A DNA stretch of 64,000 bases from Porphyromonadaceae bacterium UBA7203 (GCA_002490725.1 DKUN01000017.1:1-64000), one strand, 5' to 3'; numbered from the stretch's first letter, positions 24,801 through 33,981 are shown. The notes: generated by a model from the sequence alone, not told the origin. Numbers and translations: made by a program.

Positions 24801-26318
24801 TTAACTTAAGAGAGACTTGATTGCACGGCCAATGTTGGCGGCGATGTCGCCGGCGGTGACCCCATAGGAGCCTTCGGTGTCGGCGGCGAGCTGGCCTGCC
24901 AGGCCGTGGATGTAGACGCCGAGCAGGGCGGCCACTTCGGGGTAGTAGCCCTGGGCGAGCAGAGCGGTGATGACGCCCGTGAGCACGTCGCCCGAGCCGG
25001 GGGTTGCCATGGCGGGGCAGCCGGTGGCGTTGAAACATACGAGGCCGTCGGGGCGCACGATGGTGGTGTAGCGTCCTTTGAGCACTATGATGACGTTGTG
25101 ATAGCGGGCCATTTCGATAGCCTTGACCAGACGGGCTTCGGAGGTGGTGTGCTGGCCGAATATGCGGTCGAATTCGCCGGCATGGGGGGTCAGGACGGAG
25201 TGGACCGGAACGTGGTGGAGCAGTGTCTGGCGGCGTGCTATGCAGTTCAGGGCGTCGGCGTCGAGCACCAGCGGCTTGTCGTAGACGGTAAGGAATTTTT
25301 CAAGGGCGTTGGTGGTGGCATCCGACGTGCCGATGCCGGGGCCGATGCCGATGGCGTTGTAGGGGTGCGAGGCGTGAATCTCGCCGATTACGAGGTCGGC
25401 GTTCGATGCGGCAAACATCGCTTCGGGCACGGCTGACTGCACGGCTTCATAGCCGCAGCGGGGCGAGAACACGGTCAGCTTGCCGACTCCGGCGCGCAGT
25501 GCTCCGCGGGCGCTGATGATTGCCGCACCCATCATGCCGTAGCTGCCGGCAACGAGCATGGCCGAGCCGAAGTCGGCCTTTGAGCAGAATTCGGGGCGCT
25601 GCTTGAGCAGGCGGCGCACGTCGGTGCGCTCGATTATGTAGAATGGAGCGGGAGTTTTGCGGATTTCGGTGTTGCTCAGGCCAATGTCGATGGTTTTCCA
25701 TTGGCCTACGACCTGGGCGTTGTCGGCCATCAGGAAGCTCAGGTGCGGAAACTGGGCGCCGAGGGTCACTGTGGCGTGGACCATGTTGCGCACGACGGCG
25801 TTGGGGTTCCAGTCGGCAAAGAGGCCCGAGGGCACGTCGATGCTGATTACCGTGGCGCCGCTGTCGGAGATGAATTTGGCCAGTTCGCGGAAGCCGCCGT
25901 TGAGGGGCTCTGTGAGTCCGATGCCGAACAGGCCGTCGATAACGATGTAGTTGCGGTCGAGGTGGGGCCGGTTGAATTGCTTCACGACCTCGGTGAAGTC
26001 GGCGTCGGGGGCCGTCTGCAGCAGGCGGTCGCGGCAGGTGCGGCAGTCGGCCGAGAGTTTTTCTCCGCCTATGTTGAACAGGAACACCTCGGGTTTATAG
26101 CCCTGCTCGTAGAGCATTGCGGCGGCGACCAGTGCGTCGGCGCCATTATTGCCGGGGCCGGCAAACACGGCGATGCGGCTGTTGGCCTTCAACCGGCTCA
26201 CAACTTCGACTGCTACGCCTTCGGCCATCCGCTCAATCAGCTGAAGCGGGCTGATGCCCTCGTTGTCTATGGTTTTGCGTTCGATTTCGCGAATTTGCTC
26301 GGCAGTGAAAATTTTCAT
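24801..26318 (-). CDS. nnr: Bifunctional NAD(P)H-hydrate epimerase/dehydratase
   Basis: Repairs hydrated NAD(P)H. The protein (505 aa) is a fusion of an N-terminal epimerase domain (residues about 1-215; AVFAGPGNNGADALVAAAML, SIDVPSGLFAD) and a C-terminal ribokinase-like dehydratase (about 235-500; GIGPGIGTSD, LVLDADALN, LTPHAGEFDR, VLKGRYT, TPGSGDVLTGVI). First gene of its minus-strand group; a TAACTTTG -7 box lies at 26341-26348. Confidence 0.96.
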   Translation of the reverse strand: MKIFTAEQIREIERKTIDNEGISPLQLIERMAEGVAVEVVSRLKANSRIAVFAGPGNNGADALVAAAMLYEQGYKPEVFLFNIGGEKLSADCRTCRDRLLQTAPDADFTEVVKQFNRPHLDRNYIVIDGLFGIGLTEPLNGGFRELAKFISDSGATVISIDVPSGLFADWNPNAVVRNMVHATVTLGAQFPHLSFLMADNAQVVGQWKTIDIGLSNTEIRKTPAPFYIIERTDVRRLLKQRPEFCSKADFGSAMLVAGSYGMMGAAIISARGALRAGVGKLTVFSPRCGYEAVQSAVPEAMFAASNADLVIGEIHASHPYNAIGIGPGIGTSDATTNALEKFLTVYDKPLVLDADALNCIARRQTLLHHVPVHSVLTPHAGEFDRIFGQHTTSEARLVKAIEMARYHNVIIVLKGRYTTIVRPDGLVCFNATGCPAMATPGSGDVLTGVITALLAQGYYPEVAALLGVYIHGLAGQLAADTEGSYGVTAGDIAANIGRAIKSLLS

Positions 26319-26340
26319 GACTCTATAATCGATTAAAGCG

Positions 26341-26348
26341 CAAAGTTA
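26341..26348 (-). promoter_or_regulatory. -7 box of the nnr promoter
   Basis: TAACTTTG on the minus strand 22 bases before the nnr start. The -33 element is not evident. Confidence 0.45.
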
Positions 26349-26375
26349 CAAAAAAACTGCAGAACTCCCATAAAT

Positions 26376-26409
26376 AAAAAAGCTGACGTTGCGTCGGGAA
26401 TTTGTCAGC
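26376..26409 (-). terminator. Terminator of the kinase-mtnN-luxS-xerD operon
   Basis: Minus-strand stem AGCTGACA / GTCAGCT with a loop of about 14 bases, then TTTTTTATTTATGG. It begins a few bases past the xerD stop and separates xerD from nnr. Confidence 0.8.
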
Positions 26410-26413
26410 TGTG

Positions 26414-27328
26414 TCAGTTGTGGCGGTTGCGCGGATGATAGAGCAGTATTTCCTCGCGCAGGCGGCTGCGGTCGATGTGGATGTAGATCTGGGTCGTCGC
26501 TATGCTTTCGTGGCCGAGCATCTGCTGTATGGCGCGCAGGTTGGCGCCACCTTCGAGCAGGTGGGATGCGAAGCTGTGGCGCAGGGTGTGGGGCGAAATG
26601 TCGCGTTTGATGCCTGCGTCGTCGGCCAGGTGTCTGACGATGTCGAACACCCGCATGCGGGTGATGCGTGAACCGGTTCGCGGCGCCAGAAACACGTAGT
26701 TTTCCTCGCCGGGACGAATCTTGCCGCCGGCGCGCGATGCGAGCCATTCGCGAAGCGCGTCGGCGGTAATCTCGCCGAGCGGCACAATGCGTTCCTTGCT
26801 CCCCTTGCCCACCACCGTCAGATAGCCCTGTTCGAGATTGAGCCTGCTGATTTCGAGGTTGATTACCTCGCTGACGCGCAGGCCGCAGCCATAGAGCGTC
26901 TCGATCAGGGCCCGGTCGCGCAGCGCTTCGCGGCTGTCGGGGTTGATGGCAGCTATCATGCTGTCGATTTCCTCGACCGAGAGCACCTGAGGCAGGTGGA
27001 GGCCTATTTGCGGCGGCTGTATGAGCAGGGCCGGGTTGGAGCTGATGTAGCCTTCAATGACGAGATATTTGAACAGGGCCCTGATGCCGCTGACAATGCG
27101 TCGCAGCGAGCGTGGCGACAGATACAGTTCCATCATGCTGACCATGAAGGAATGGAGCGTCTGCACGGTCACTTCACTCAGCGGCGTCTGCTCTTCGTCG
27201 ATGAATTGAAGCAGGCGCGCGGCGTCGCGCAGGTAGGCCTCGCGCGAGTTTTCGGCGCTGCCGGCCTCGAGCAGCAGGTAGGCGCCGAAGCCTTGCAGCA
27301 ATTTTTTAGCCGGGGGTGTTTCCCTCAT
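26414..27328 (-). CDS. xerD: Site-specific tyrosine recombinase XerD
   Basis: Resolves chromosome dimers at dif with XerC. The protein (304 aa) has an N-terminal SAM-like DNA-binding domain and a catalytic domain with Arg in YGCGLRVSEV, Lys in VGKGSKERIVP, HTLRHSFASHLLEGGANLR (His-x-x-Arg), LGHESIATTQIYIHID (His and nucleophile Tyr). The length and motifs fit housekeeping XerD, not a phage integrase. The 5' end overlaps luxS by 23 bases. Confidence 0.94.
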   Translation of the reverse strand: MRETPPAKKLLQGFGAYLLLEAGSAENSREAYLRDAARLLQFIDEEQTPLSEVTVQTLHSFMVSMMELYLSPRSLRRIVSGIRALFKYLVIEGYISSNPALLIQPPQIGLHLPQVLSVEEIDSMIAAINPDSREALRDRALIETLYGCGLRVSEVINLEISRLNLEQGYLTVVGKGSKERIVPLGEITADALREWLASRAGGKIRPGEENYVFLAPRTGSRITRMRVFDIVRHLADDAGIKRDISPHTLRHSFASHLLEGGANLRAIQQMLGHESIATTQIYIHIDRSRLREEILLYHPRNRHN

Positions 27329-27806
27329 CGGGATAGTTCAGGTTGGCGTACGATGGCGACGCGAGGATTTCGTCGCGGAAGGTGGCGGCCAGGGCTTTTG
27401 CGGCCTCGAGGTCGTTGAACGTGTAGTTGCCGCAGTCGCGTGCGGTGGCGCCGGGGATGGGGCCGTCAAAGCGGGCAATGAAGTCAAACATGTCGCGCAT
27501 CAGTTCGAGGATGTCGAGCGGCTCGAGGTGGCCTTGCAGTATGAGGTATGATCCGGTGCAGCAGCCCATGGGGCCCCAGTAGACTATTTTGTCCTTCCAC
27601 TCGGGGTCGTTGCGCAGATAAGTGGCCGCGAGGTGTTCGATCGAGTGGAGGGCGCGCGGGTCGGCGGCAGGCTGGCGGTTGGGTTCGGTCAGGCGGATGT
27701 CGAATGTGGTCAGAGCGTCGCCCGACGGTGTCGTGTCGCGCCGGCTGACGAAGATGCCGCGCTGAAGCCTGAGGTGGTCAATGGTGAACGATGCGATTTT
27801 CTTCAT
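27306..27806 (-). CDS. luxS: S-ribosylhomocysteine lyase
   Basis: Cleaves S-ribosylhomocysteine to homocysteine and DPD, the precursor of autoinducer-2. The protein (166 aa) carries the metal ligands in HSIEHLAATYLRN and ARDCGNYTFND, and the conserved GPMGCCTGSYLIL. mtnN, which makes its substrate, overlaps it by four bases upstream, so the two-step methyl-cycle branch is coupled. Confidence 0.97.
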   Translation of the reverse strand: MKKIASFTIDHLRLQRGIFVSRRDTTPSGDALTTFDIRLTEPNRQPAADPRALHSIEHLAATYLRNDPEWKDKIVYWGPMGCCTGSYLILQGHLEPLDILELMRDMFDFIARFDGPIPGATARDCGNYTFNDLEAAKALAATFRDEILASPSYANLNYPDEGNTPG

Positions 27807-28486
27807 AGTTCGGCAATGATGTCGCGTATCACTCCGAAGGTTTCGGAGGGTGCGGCGGTCCAGAATGAGTCATATTGGGCGCCGTTGTCGGCCACTTCGC
27901 CCGGAGTGTCGGAAATTACGCGCAGGCAAATGAAGGGAATGTCGAAGCGGTGGCAGGTCTGGGCAATGGCGCCGCTCTCCATGTCGACTCCGACGGCGTC
28001 GGGATAGAGCTTCAGCACGTGGTCAACGGTTTCGCGGCGGTCAACGAAGATGTCGCCCGAGGCAACGACGCCGAACTTGACAATGGGGTTTTCAATCAGG
28101 CTCTTCATCGAGAGCACGCGGCTTGAGCCGGGCATGAGCCGAGGGGCTCCGGCCGCCCTGCCCCACTCCGTTCCGGGTCCGCACCATACGTCGTGATAGC
28201 CCACGGCCGTGGCGGCCACTACATCGAGCACCGACGCCTTGCCGCCGGTGCCGCCGGCAACTCCGGTGTTGATTATGATTTCAGGGCCGAACTCACTTAT
28301 CATGGCGCGGCATCCAAGGGCGGCGTTGACCTTGCCGATGCCGCATTTCATTGCGCATATCTGATTGTGGCCTATCGAGCCTATGTGCATTTCGAAGCCG
28401 TCGGCACTGACGGCTTCGGCGTGTTGAACCAGGGGTAGCAGCAGCTGAAGCTCCTTGTCCATGGCTACTATTATGCCTATTTTCAT
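27803..28486 (-). CDS. mtnN: 5'-methylthioadenosine/S-adenosylhomocysteine nucleosidase
   Basis: Releases adenine from SAH and MTA; its product feeds LuxS. The protein (227 aa) shows the family start MKIGIIVAMDKELQLLLP, VINTGVAGG-like IIINTGVAGGTGG, ASGDIFVD, VDMESGAIAQTCH and the catalytic Asp in VISDTPGE. It overlaps luxS by four bases and begins six bases after the histidine kinase stop. Confidence 0.96.
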   Translation of the reverse strand: MKIGIIVAMDKELQLLLPLVQHAEAVSADGFEMHIGSIGHNQICAMKCGIGKVNAALGCRAMISEFGPEIIINTGVAGGTGGKASVLDVVAATAVGYHDVWCGPGTEWGRAAGAPRLMPGSSRVLSMKSLIENPIVKFGVVASGDIFVDRRETVDHVLKLYPDAVGVDMESGAIAQTCHRFDIPFICLRVISDTPGEVADNGAQYDSFWTAAPSETFGVIRDIIAEL

Positions 28487-28492
28487 GTTCTG

Positions 28493-30607
28493 TCAGTTAA
28501 TGGGTATTGTAAGCACCAGGCGGAGGCCGTCGGTGAAGTCAGTGTCGTGTACGAGCGAGCCGTTGAGGGCGTCGAGCATCATTTTGCAGTTGGGCAGTCC
28601 GAGACCCTCAATCCTTGCGTCGGACTCAAAGCGGTTCCAGTTGTTCATCACCTCATCTATCTCTTCGTCGGGCAGATGCTTGCCTGACTCGGTGATTATG
28701 AACGAGCACGTTTGTTTTTCGCGGTCAATGTCGAGCGTAATGTCGATTGTGCCGCTGTTGGTAATGCGTATCAGGTTGGCCAGGGTCGACAGCAGTATTA
28801 TCTGCACGCGTCTCGGGTCGGTGATAATTGTGTTGTCGGGGCCTGCCGACGGGGTGAATCTGATGGTCACTCCTTGCGGAAGCTGGGGCTTGATGCTGTC
28901 GCAGGGAATTTCGGTGAGTATATTGGCGTCGACGGGAATGCGGCGAGTCGGCACCCGGTGGGTGTCGAGCATCGAGAACTCCTGCACGTCGTTGGCCACT
29001 TCCTGCAGGATGCGGGCGTTGACGTCGACCACCGATGCGAAGTGGTGCATGAATCCTTTTGTTTCCTCGCGTGCGTTTTCAACAATCATCTGCGTGTAGT
29101 CGATAATGGCGTTGACAGGCGTTGCCAGTTCGTGGCTTATGTAGGATATCAGCTGCACTTTGTCTGATTCGCATGTGCGGCACTTTTCGGTCAGACTGTC
29201 AACCTCGGCCCTGAGGCGTTCTATTTCGCCGTTCTCGGTGCGAAGGTCGGCGTTTTCGGCCTTGAGGCGCTTGATCAGGCGGTTGCGGTTGATCAGGCGG
29301 AAGCAGACCGCGACGAGCAGCAGGGTCAGCAGGACTGTTGTGACCGTCAGCGCCAGCAGAGTGTTGCGTGTGTTGCGCAGGCGCGCTGCGGCCGACTGGC
29401 GGCGCAGGGCGTTGACGTCGTAGAGTATCTGCAGTTCACGCACCCGCTCGTTGGCCTTGTGGGTCATGTACTCCTCCATGAGGTAGTAGTTGCGGTTTTC
29501 GGCCTGACGGCGCACGAGCGAGTCGCCGGCCATGTCGGCCACGTCGATGAGCTGGCGCAGGGCGCGTCGGCGGTCGTAGAGGCCCGAGGCGTCGGCGGCA
29601 ATGCGTTTGGCGGCGTGCAGCGCCTCGTCATACTTGCCACTGCGCACGAGCATGCCCAGGCAGATCGACGGGTCGCTCTGACAGTCGGCGGCCACGTCGG
29701 GGTTGCGTCCTGCAATTTCCACTACCTGGGCATAGTAATCGTGGATGTCACTGTCGGAGAGGCATTCGTAGTTAAGCAGCAGGCGTCGCAGACATTTGTA
29801 GCGGGCAATGTCGAAGTTCTTGTAGAAGCGTCCGTCGGCTCTGTTGAATTTGAGTATCTGGTTGATTGTCAGCAGTTGGCTGCGATCGGCCTTGATGCTC
29901 TTCGTTGTTTCGTCATTGTGCCCGTAGGAGGGGGCGGCTATGACGTTGAACTTGATTCTCAGATAGTTGTTGGGCAGGGTCGGCATGGCGGTAATCGCCT
30001 TGTCGAGATAGTCGAGATATTCGCTAAGCAGTTCGCCTTGGGTTTCCTTCGATAGGATTTCGGTTATCGTAAACAGGTTTGCGGCGCGTTCGTAGGGATC
30101 GGCGTCGTCGGGCAGATCAACGAATACCTTGAGCAGTTGCCGCAGGTGAGTCGACCGCTCGGTGTCTGACTTATAGCGATGGGCCGAGGCTTTCGACGCG
30201 AGGATGAACGTGCGGGTCTGGCGCCTGTCTTCCGAGTCGGGCAGCGTGTCGATCAGGCTCAGCGCCTCGCTGACAATGGAGTCGTTTGATGCCTTGGAGC
30301 CGAGTATGGCCCACTGGCGCAGCATGTCGAGCTGAACTGTGTGGTTGCCGGTCCGGCCTGCCAGTTCATAGAGCTGTTTCACCAGGGGCATGCGCTCCGC
30401 CGTGTGAGTGAGGTCGTGAATGTCGTAGATGAACTGAATGCTGTCGGCCGCGTTGTCGGCCTTTGCCAGGCGCTCTTTTAATGTTGCAATAAGCCGCTCG
30501 GGGTCGACCTGCTCGGCGGCGCGTACAGGGCACGAGGCAATCAGGAAAGTTGCCAGTAAAAGCATGAACTTTCCGACTGAAAGCAGTATGTTGACAACAT
30601 TTTTCAT
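28493..30607 (-). CDS. Tetratricopeptide-type sensor histidine kinase, possibly degenerate
   Basis: Protein of 704 aa with a signal peptide, a helical-repeat (TPR-like) periplasmic region to about residue 415, one membrane helix (LLALTVTTVLLTLLLVAVCF), a coiled coil, an H-box ISHELATPVNAIIDY with His492, and a HATPase domain. The N-box keeps its Asn (LANLIRIT) and the G2 box reads EGLGLPNC, but the G1 box reads ITESGKHLPDEE instead of DTGxGI, so ATP binding may be altered. No response regulator is adjacent. It heads the operon with mtnN, luxS and xerD. Ligand unknown. Confidence 0.87.
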   Translation of the reverse strand: MKNVVNILLSVGKFMLLLATFLIASCPVRAAEQVDPERLIATLKERLAKADNAADSIQFIYDIHDLTHTAERMPLVKQLYELAGRTGNHTVQLDMLRQWAILGSKASNDSIVSEALSLIDTLPDSEDRRQTRTFILASKASAHRYKSDTERSTHLRQLLKVFVDLPDDADPYERAANLFTITEILSKETQGELLSEYLDYLDKAITAMPTLPNNYLRIKFNVIAAPSYGHNDETTKSIKADRSQLLTINQILKFNRADGRFYKNFDIARYKCLRRLLLNYECLSDSDIHDYYAQVVEIAGRNPDVAADCQSDPSICLGMLVRSGKYDEALHAAKRIAADASGLYDRRRALRQLIDVADMAGDSLVRRQAENRNYYLMEEYMTHKANERVRELQILYDVNALRRQSAAARLRNTRNTLLALTVTTVLLTLLLVAVCFRLINRNRLIKRLKAENADLRTENGEIERLRAEVDSLTEKCRTCESDKVQLISYISHELATPVNAIIDYTQMIVENAREETKGFMHHFASVVDVNARILQEVANDVQEFSMLDTHRVPTRRIPVDANILTEIPCDSIKPQLPQGVTIRFTPSAGPDNTIITDPRRVQIILLSTLANLIRITNSGTIDITLDIDREKQTCSFIITESGKHLPDEEIDEVMNNWNRFESDARIEGLGLPNCKMMLDALNGSLVHDTDFTDGLRLVLTIPIN

Positions 30608-30633
30608 GACATTGATTGGTCACAAGTTTGCCA

Positions 30634-30665
30634 CAAAGATAACATAAAAACGCCTACCGGCCAAA
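30634..30665 (-). promoter_or_regulatory. Promoter of the kinase-mtnN-luxS-xerD operon
   Basis: Minus-strand TTTG (30662-30665), 20 bp, TATCTTTG (30634-30641): both elements perfect. The kinase start is 27 bases beyond the -7 box. Confidence 0.8.
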
Positions 30666-30735
30666 TAAATTTACAAGAATTTTACAAAAAAGTTACAAAA
30701 CGGTTAAAACGATTGCGGATTTTGGCTCATCTGTT

Positions 30736-30767
30736 TTTGCTGATACGTGAAAAAAGTTGTAAATTTG
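30736..30767 (+). promoter_or_regulatory. Promoter of cdaA, very close to the start codon
   Basis: TTTG (30736-30739), 20 bp, TAAATTTG (30760-30767). Only eight bases separate the -7 box from the cdaA ATG, so the transcript should be leaderless or nearly so. Confidence 0.75.
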
Positions 30768-30775
30768 CGGTTAAT

Positions 30776-31567
30776 ATGATTGCGAATTTCGGCATAAAAG
30801 ACGCTCTCGACGTCTTGTTGGTTGCCGCGCTGCTTTTTTGGCTCTACAGGCTAATGAAGCAGTCGGGCACGAAAAATATCTTCATCGGTGTGCTGGCCTT
30901 CATTGCCGTATGGCTGCTCACATCGGTAATTCTCGGCATGCGCCTGACCGGCACTATCCTGGATAAGTTCATGAGTGTGGGCCTGCTGGTGCTGGTAATA
31001 TTGTTTCAGGAGCAGATTCGCCGCTTTCTGGAAGAAATCGGCTCCAACCAGCGCTGGAAGGGGTTGCGCCGCTTTTTCAGACGCAAGCTCGAGGGGCGCA
31101 ATTCCGAGGCCGACGAGATGGAGAAGGCTCACCGACGCGTCATGCCCATCGTCTATGCGTGCATGAACATGGCCCGTTCGCGCACCGGCGCTCTGATAGT
31201 CGTTGAGCAGAACATCAGCCTGACTACCTACGAGAAAACCGGCGACATTATTGACGCGCGCCTCAATTCGCGACTGCTGGAGAATATCTTTTTCAAGAAC
31301 TCGCCGCTCCACGACGGCGCCACCATCATTGCCCGCGACCGCATTGTGTCGGCCGGATGTATCCTGCCCGTGAGCCATGACAGCTCGATTCCGCGCTCGC
31401 TCGGTCTGCGCCACCGTTCGGCTCTCGGCATTGCCCAGGCCACCGATGCCGTGGCCATAGTTGTCAGTGAGGAGACCGGCGGCATCTCCATAGCCCAGAA
31501 CGGCGAGCTGTCGACCCACGTGTCGACCGCCGAGCTCGAGCGCAGGCTGACGCATCTGAACTTCTGA
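30776..31567 (+). CDS. cdaA: Diadenylate cyclase CdaA
   Basis: Makes cyclic di-AMP from two ATP. The protein (263 aa) has three N-terminal membrane segments (starting FGIKDALDVLLVAALLFWLYRLM) and a cytoplasmic DAC domain with the DGA motif in SPLHDGATIIARDR and the RHR motif in LRHRSALGIAQ. ATG at 30776 is chosen by family alignment; an upstream TTG at 30713 lies in the promoter. The usual regulator gene cdaR is not adjacent; uvrD follows after 12 bases. Confidence 0.95.
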   Translation: MIANFGIKDALDVLLVAALLFWLYRLMKQSGTKNIFIGVLAFIAVWLLTSVILGMRLTGTILDKFMSVGLLVLVILFQEQIRRFLEEIGSNQRWKGLRRFFRRKLEGRNSEADEMEKAHRRVMPIVYACMNMARSRTGALIVVEQNISLTTYEKTGDIIDARLNSRLLENIFFKNSPLHDGATIIARDRIVSAGCILPVSHDSSIPRSLGLRHRSALGIAQATDAVAIVVSEETGGISIAQNGELSTHVSTAELERRLTHLNF

Positions 31568-31579
31568 CAGAGTGTTTAA

Positions 31580-33877
31580 ATGACAACCGACTACGACTAT
31601 CTCAGCGACCTCAACGACGCGCAACGCGCGGCCGTGACCTACGATGCCGGCCCGGAGCTGGTGATTGCGGGCGCCGGCTCGGGCAAGACGCGTGTGCTCA
31701 CTTATAAGATTCTGCATCTGCTCGTCGACAGGAAAATAGAGCCCTGGCGCATAATGGCCCTGACTTTCACCAACAAGGCGGCGGCCGAAATGAGGTCGCG
31801 AATCGAAAAGATGACGGGCGCGAAGGTGGCTTCGCGGCTGTGGATGGGCACGTTCCACTCGATTTTCCGACGCATTCTGAACGCCCACGTAGACCGCATT
31901 GGCTTCAAGCCCGGCTTCACCATCTATGACTCGGCCGACTCCAAGGCCCTGGTCAAGACCATTATCAAGGATATGGACCTTGACGACAAGATTTACAAGC
32001 CGTCGACGGTGCTGGGTGCGATTTCGGCGGCCAAGAACGCGCTGATTTCGCCCGCACAATATAAGGTGAGCCGTGACATCATCGAGGCTGACAAGCGTGC
32101 GCGCAGGCCCATGATTTATGCAATCTACGAAACCTACTGCCGCCGCTGCTTTGTGAGCAACGCCATGGATTTCGACGACCTGCTCTATTTCACCAACGTG
32201 CTGTTTCGCGACAATCCGGATATTCTTCACCATTATCAGGAGTTTTTCAGCTACGTGCTGGTCGACGAGTATCAGGATACGAACTTTGCCCAGCACTTGA
32301 TCGTGACGATGCTGACCCGCCAGTCGGGAAATCTGTGTGTTGTCGGCGACGACGCCCAGAGCATCTACTCGTTCCGTGGCGCAAACATCGATAACATTCT
32401 GACGCTGAAGCGCACCTACCCCACCCTGCGCACCTTCAAGCTCGAGCAGAACTACCGCTCGACGCAGACAATCACCAATGCCGCCAATTCGCTCATCGAG
32501 AAGAACACGGAGCAGATTCGCAAAAACGTGTTCTCGCGCAATGAAAAGGGTTCGCCCATCGAACTGGTCAGGGCTTACAGCGACTTCGAGGAGGGCTATC
32601 TGGTGGCAAACCGCATTGCGTCGCTGCGGGCCGAGCGCCATGACTCGTTTGAGGACTATGCCATACTGTACCGCACAAATGCCCAGAGCCGTGTGCTCGA
32701 GGAGTCGCTGCGCAAACGCAACATACCCTACCGCATCTACGGCGGCCTGTCGTTCTATCAGCGCCAGGAGGTCAAGGATGCCATGGCCTACTTCCGTCTG
32801 AGCGTCAACGTTGACGATGACGAGGCCCTGAGGCGCGTTATCAACACGCCGAGCCGAGGCATCGGCCAGACAACCCTGCAGCGCCTTGGGCGGGCCGCTC
32901 TCGACGCCGGAGTGAGCCTCTGGAGCGTGATTGCCGACCCCGGGGCCTACCCTGCCGGTCTCGGCGCCGCGGCGCTGAAAAAGCTCGACACATTCCGCAT
33001 GCTGATTGAGAGCTTCGTGGCCCTTAACCTTCAGGGGCGTAGCGCTTTCGAAGTGGCCGAGACCATAATAACGCGCAGCGGCCTGATGGCTCAGTATCTG
33101 AGTGACCATGCGCCGGAAACCATAGCCCGCCGCGAGAATCTCGAGGAGCTGGTCAGCGCCGTGCGCGAGTTTGTCGAGGAGAGACTCGAGGAGGGTAACC
33201 CCGACATTATGCTGGGTGATTTTCTCGGCATGGCGTCGCTGGCCACCGACCAGGACCGCAAGGACGACGACATGCAGGCAACCGAGCGGGTGACGCTGAT
33301 GACGGCTCATGCGGCCAAGGGTCTGGAATTCAACAATGTATTCGTTGTCGGAGTTGAAGAGGAACTGTTTCCGTCGGGCATGTCGATGTCGTCGTTGCGC
33401 GAAATCGAGGAAGAGCGCCGCCTGCTTTACGTGGCCATTACGCGCGCCAAGTGTTTCTGCATGCTCAGTTTCGCAACGACGCGCTTTCGCAACGGCCAGA
33501 CCGTCATGCCGCGTCCGAGCCGCTTTTTGAACGATATTTCCGGCGAGTATATGCGCCGGGTTGCCGATTCGGCAGGCGCAGGCGACTTTCCCGTAAGGCC
33601 GCAGGTGCATTTTCATGATAGCTTCAGGCAGCACGGTTCCGCGCCAAATTACGTGCGCGTTTCAGATGTGCAGGCAGCCCCGTCATCGGCCCGCTCAGGC
33701 GCCGATGATGTGAACGTGAGGGCCGGCATGCGCATAGAGCACCAGAAGTTTGGCCGCGGCACCATTGCCGAGGTCGACAGTTCGATGCGTGACAATGTGC
33801 GCATAGTAGTCAATTTCGATAATGCCGGCAGCAGGACTCTGCTGCTCAAGTTCGCGCGCTTCACTATAGTGGATTAG
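31580..33877 (+). CDS. uvrD: UvrD/PcrA family DNA helicase
   Basis: SF1A 3'-5' helicase of 765 aa for nucleotide excision and mismatch repair or replication restart. The motifs are LNDAQRAAV (Q-motif), Walker A AGAGSGKT (30-37), LTFTNKAAAEM, LVDEYQDTN (motif II), GDDAQSIYSFRGA (III), LEQNYRST (IV), VTLMTAHAAKGLEF (V) and RLLYVAITRAK (VI). The C-terminus has the Tudor-like PcrA tail (GMRIEHQKFGRGTIAEVD). It follows cdaA by 12 bases. Confidence 0.96.
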   Translation: MTTDYDYLSDLNDAQRAAVTYDAGPELVIAGAGSGKTRVLTYKILHLLVDRKIEPWRIMALTFTNKAAAEMRSRIEKMTGAKVASRLWMGTFHSIFRRILNAHVDRIGFKPGFTIYDSADSKALVKTIIKDMDLDDKIYKPSTVLGAISAAKNALISPAQYKVSRDIIEADKRARRPMIYAIYETYCRRCFVSNAMDFDDLLYFTNVLFRDNPDILHHYQEFFSYVLVDEYQDTNFAQHLIVTMLTRQSGNLCVVGDDAQSIYSFRGANIDNILTLKRTYPTLRTFKLEQNYRSTQTITNAANSLIEKNTEQIRKNVFSRNEKGSPIELVRAYSDFEEGYLVANRIASLRAERHDSFEDYAILYRTNAQSRVLEESLRKRNIPYRIYGGLSFYQRQEVKDAMAYFRLSVNVDDDEALRRVINTPSRGIGQTTLQRLGRAALDAGVSLWSVIADPGAYPAGLGAAALKKLDTFRMLIESFVALNLQGRSAFEVAETIITRSGLMAQYLSDHAPETIARRENLEELVSAVREFVEERLEEGNPDIMLGDFLGMASLATDQDRKDDDMQATERVTLMTAHAAKGLEFNNVFVVGVEEELFPSGMSMSSLREIEEERRLLYVAITRAKCFCMLSFATTRFRNGQTVMPRPSRFLNDISGEYMRRVADSAGAGDFPVRPQVHFHDSFRQHGSAPNYVRVSDVQAAPSSARSGADDVNVRAGMRIEHQKFGRGTIAEVDSSMRDNVRIVVNFDNAGSRTLLLKFARFTIVD

Positions 33878-33906
33878 CCGCGCTACCTATAGTCCTGACG
33901 TTGCAC

Positions 33907-33945
33907 AAAAAAGAGAGCCGCAGCCAATTTTGATGGTTGCGGCTC
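33907..33945 (-). terminator. Terminator of the secreted-protein gene at 33982
   Basis: Perfect-looking 12-bp stem AGAGCCGCAACC / GGCTGCGGCTCT on the minus strand with an eight-base loop, followed by CTTTTTTG. It may also stop uvrD transcripts from the other side, although the plus-side U-tract is weak. Confidence 0.85.
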
Positions 33946-33981
33946 TGCTTTCAGAGGGAGATGGAGAATCTATCTCATTGA

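Noticed and set aside
23680..25038. N-terminal extension of the DUF4831 protein to 452 aa
   Set aside because: The extra 89 residues overlap nnr and are Arg/His/Pro-rich shadow sequence; a proper signal peptide begins at 24771.
26414..27328. Phage or mobile-element integrase
   Set aside because: The tyrosine recombinase is of housekeeping XerD length and type, overlaps luxS, and no attachment sites or other mobile genes adjoin it.
30851..33634. Very long open frame on the minus strand opposite cdaA and uvrD
   Set aside because: It lies antisense to two well-identified genes, has no family motif and a His/Gly/Arg-rich shadow composition.
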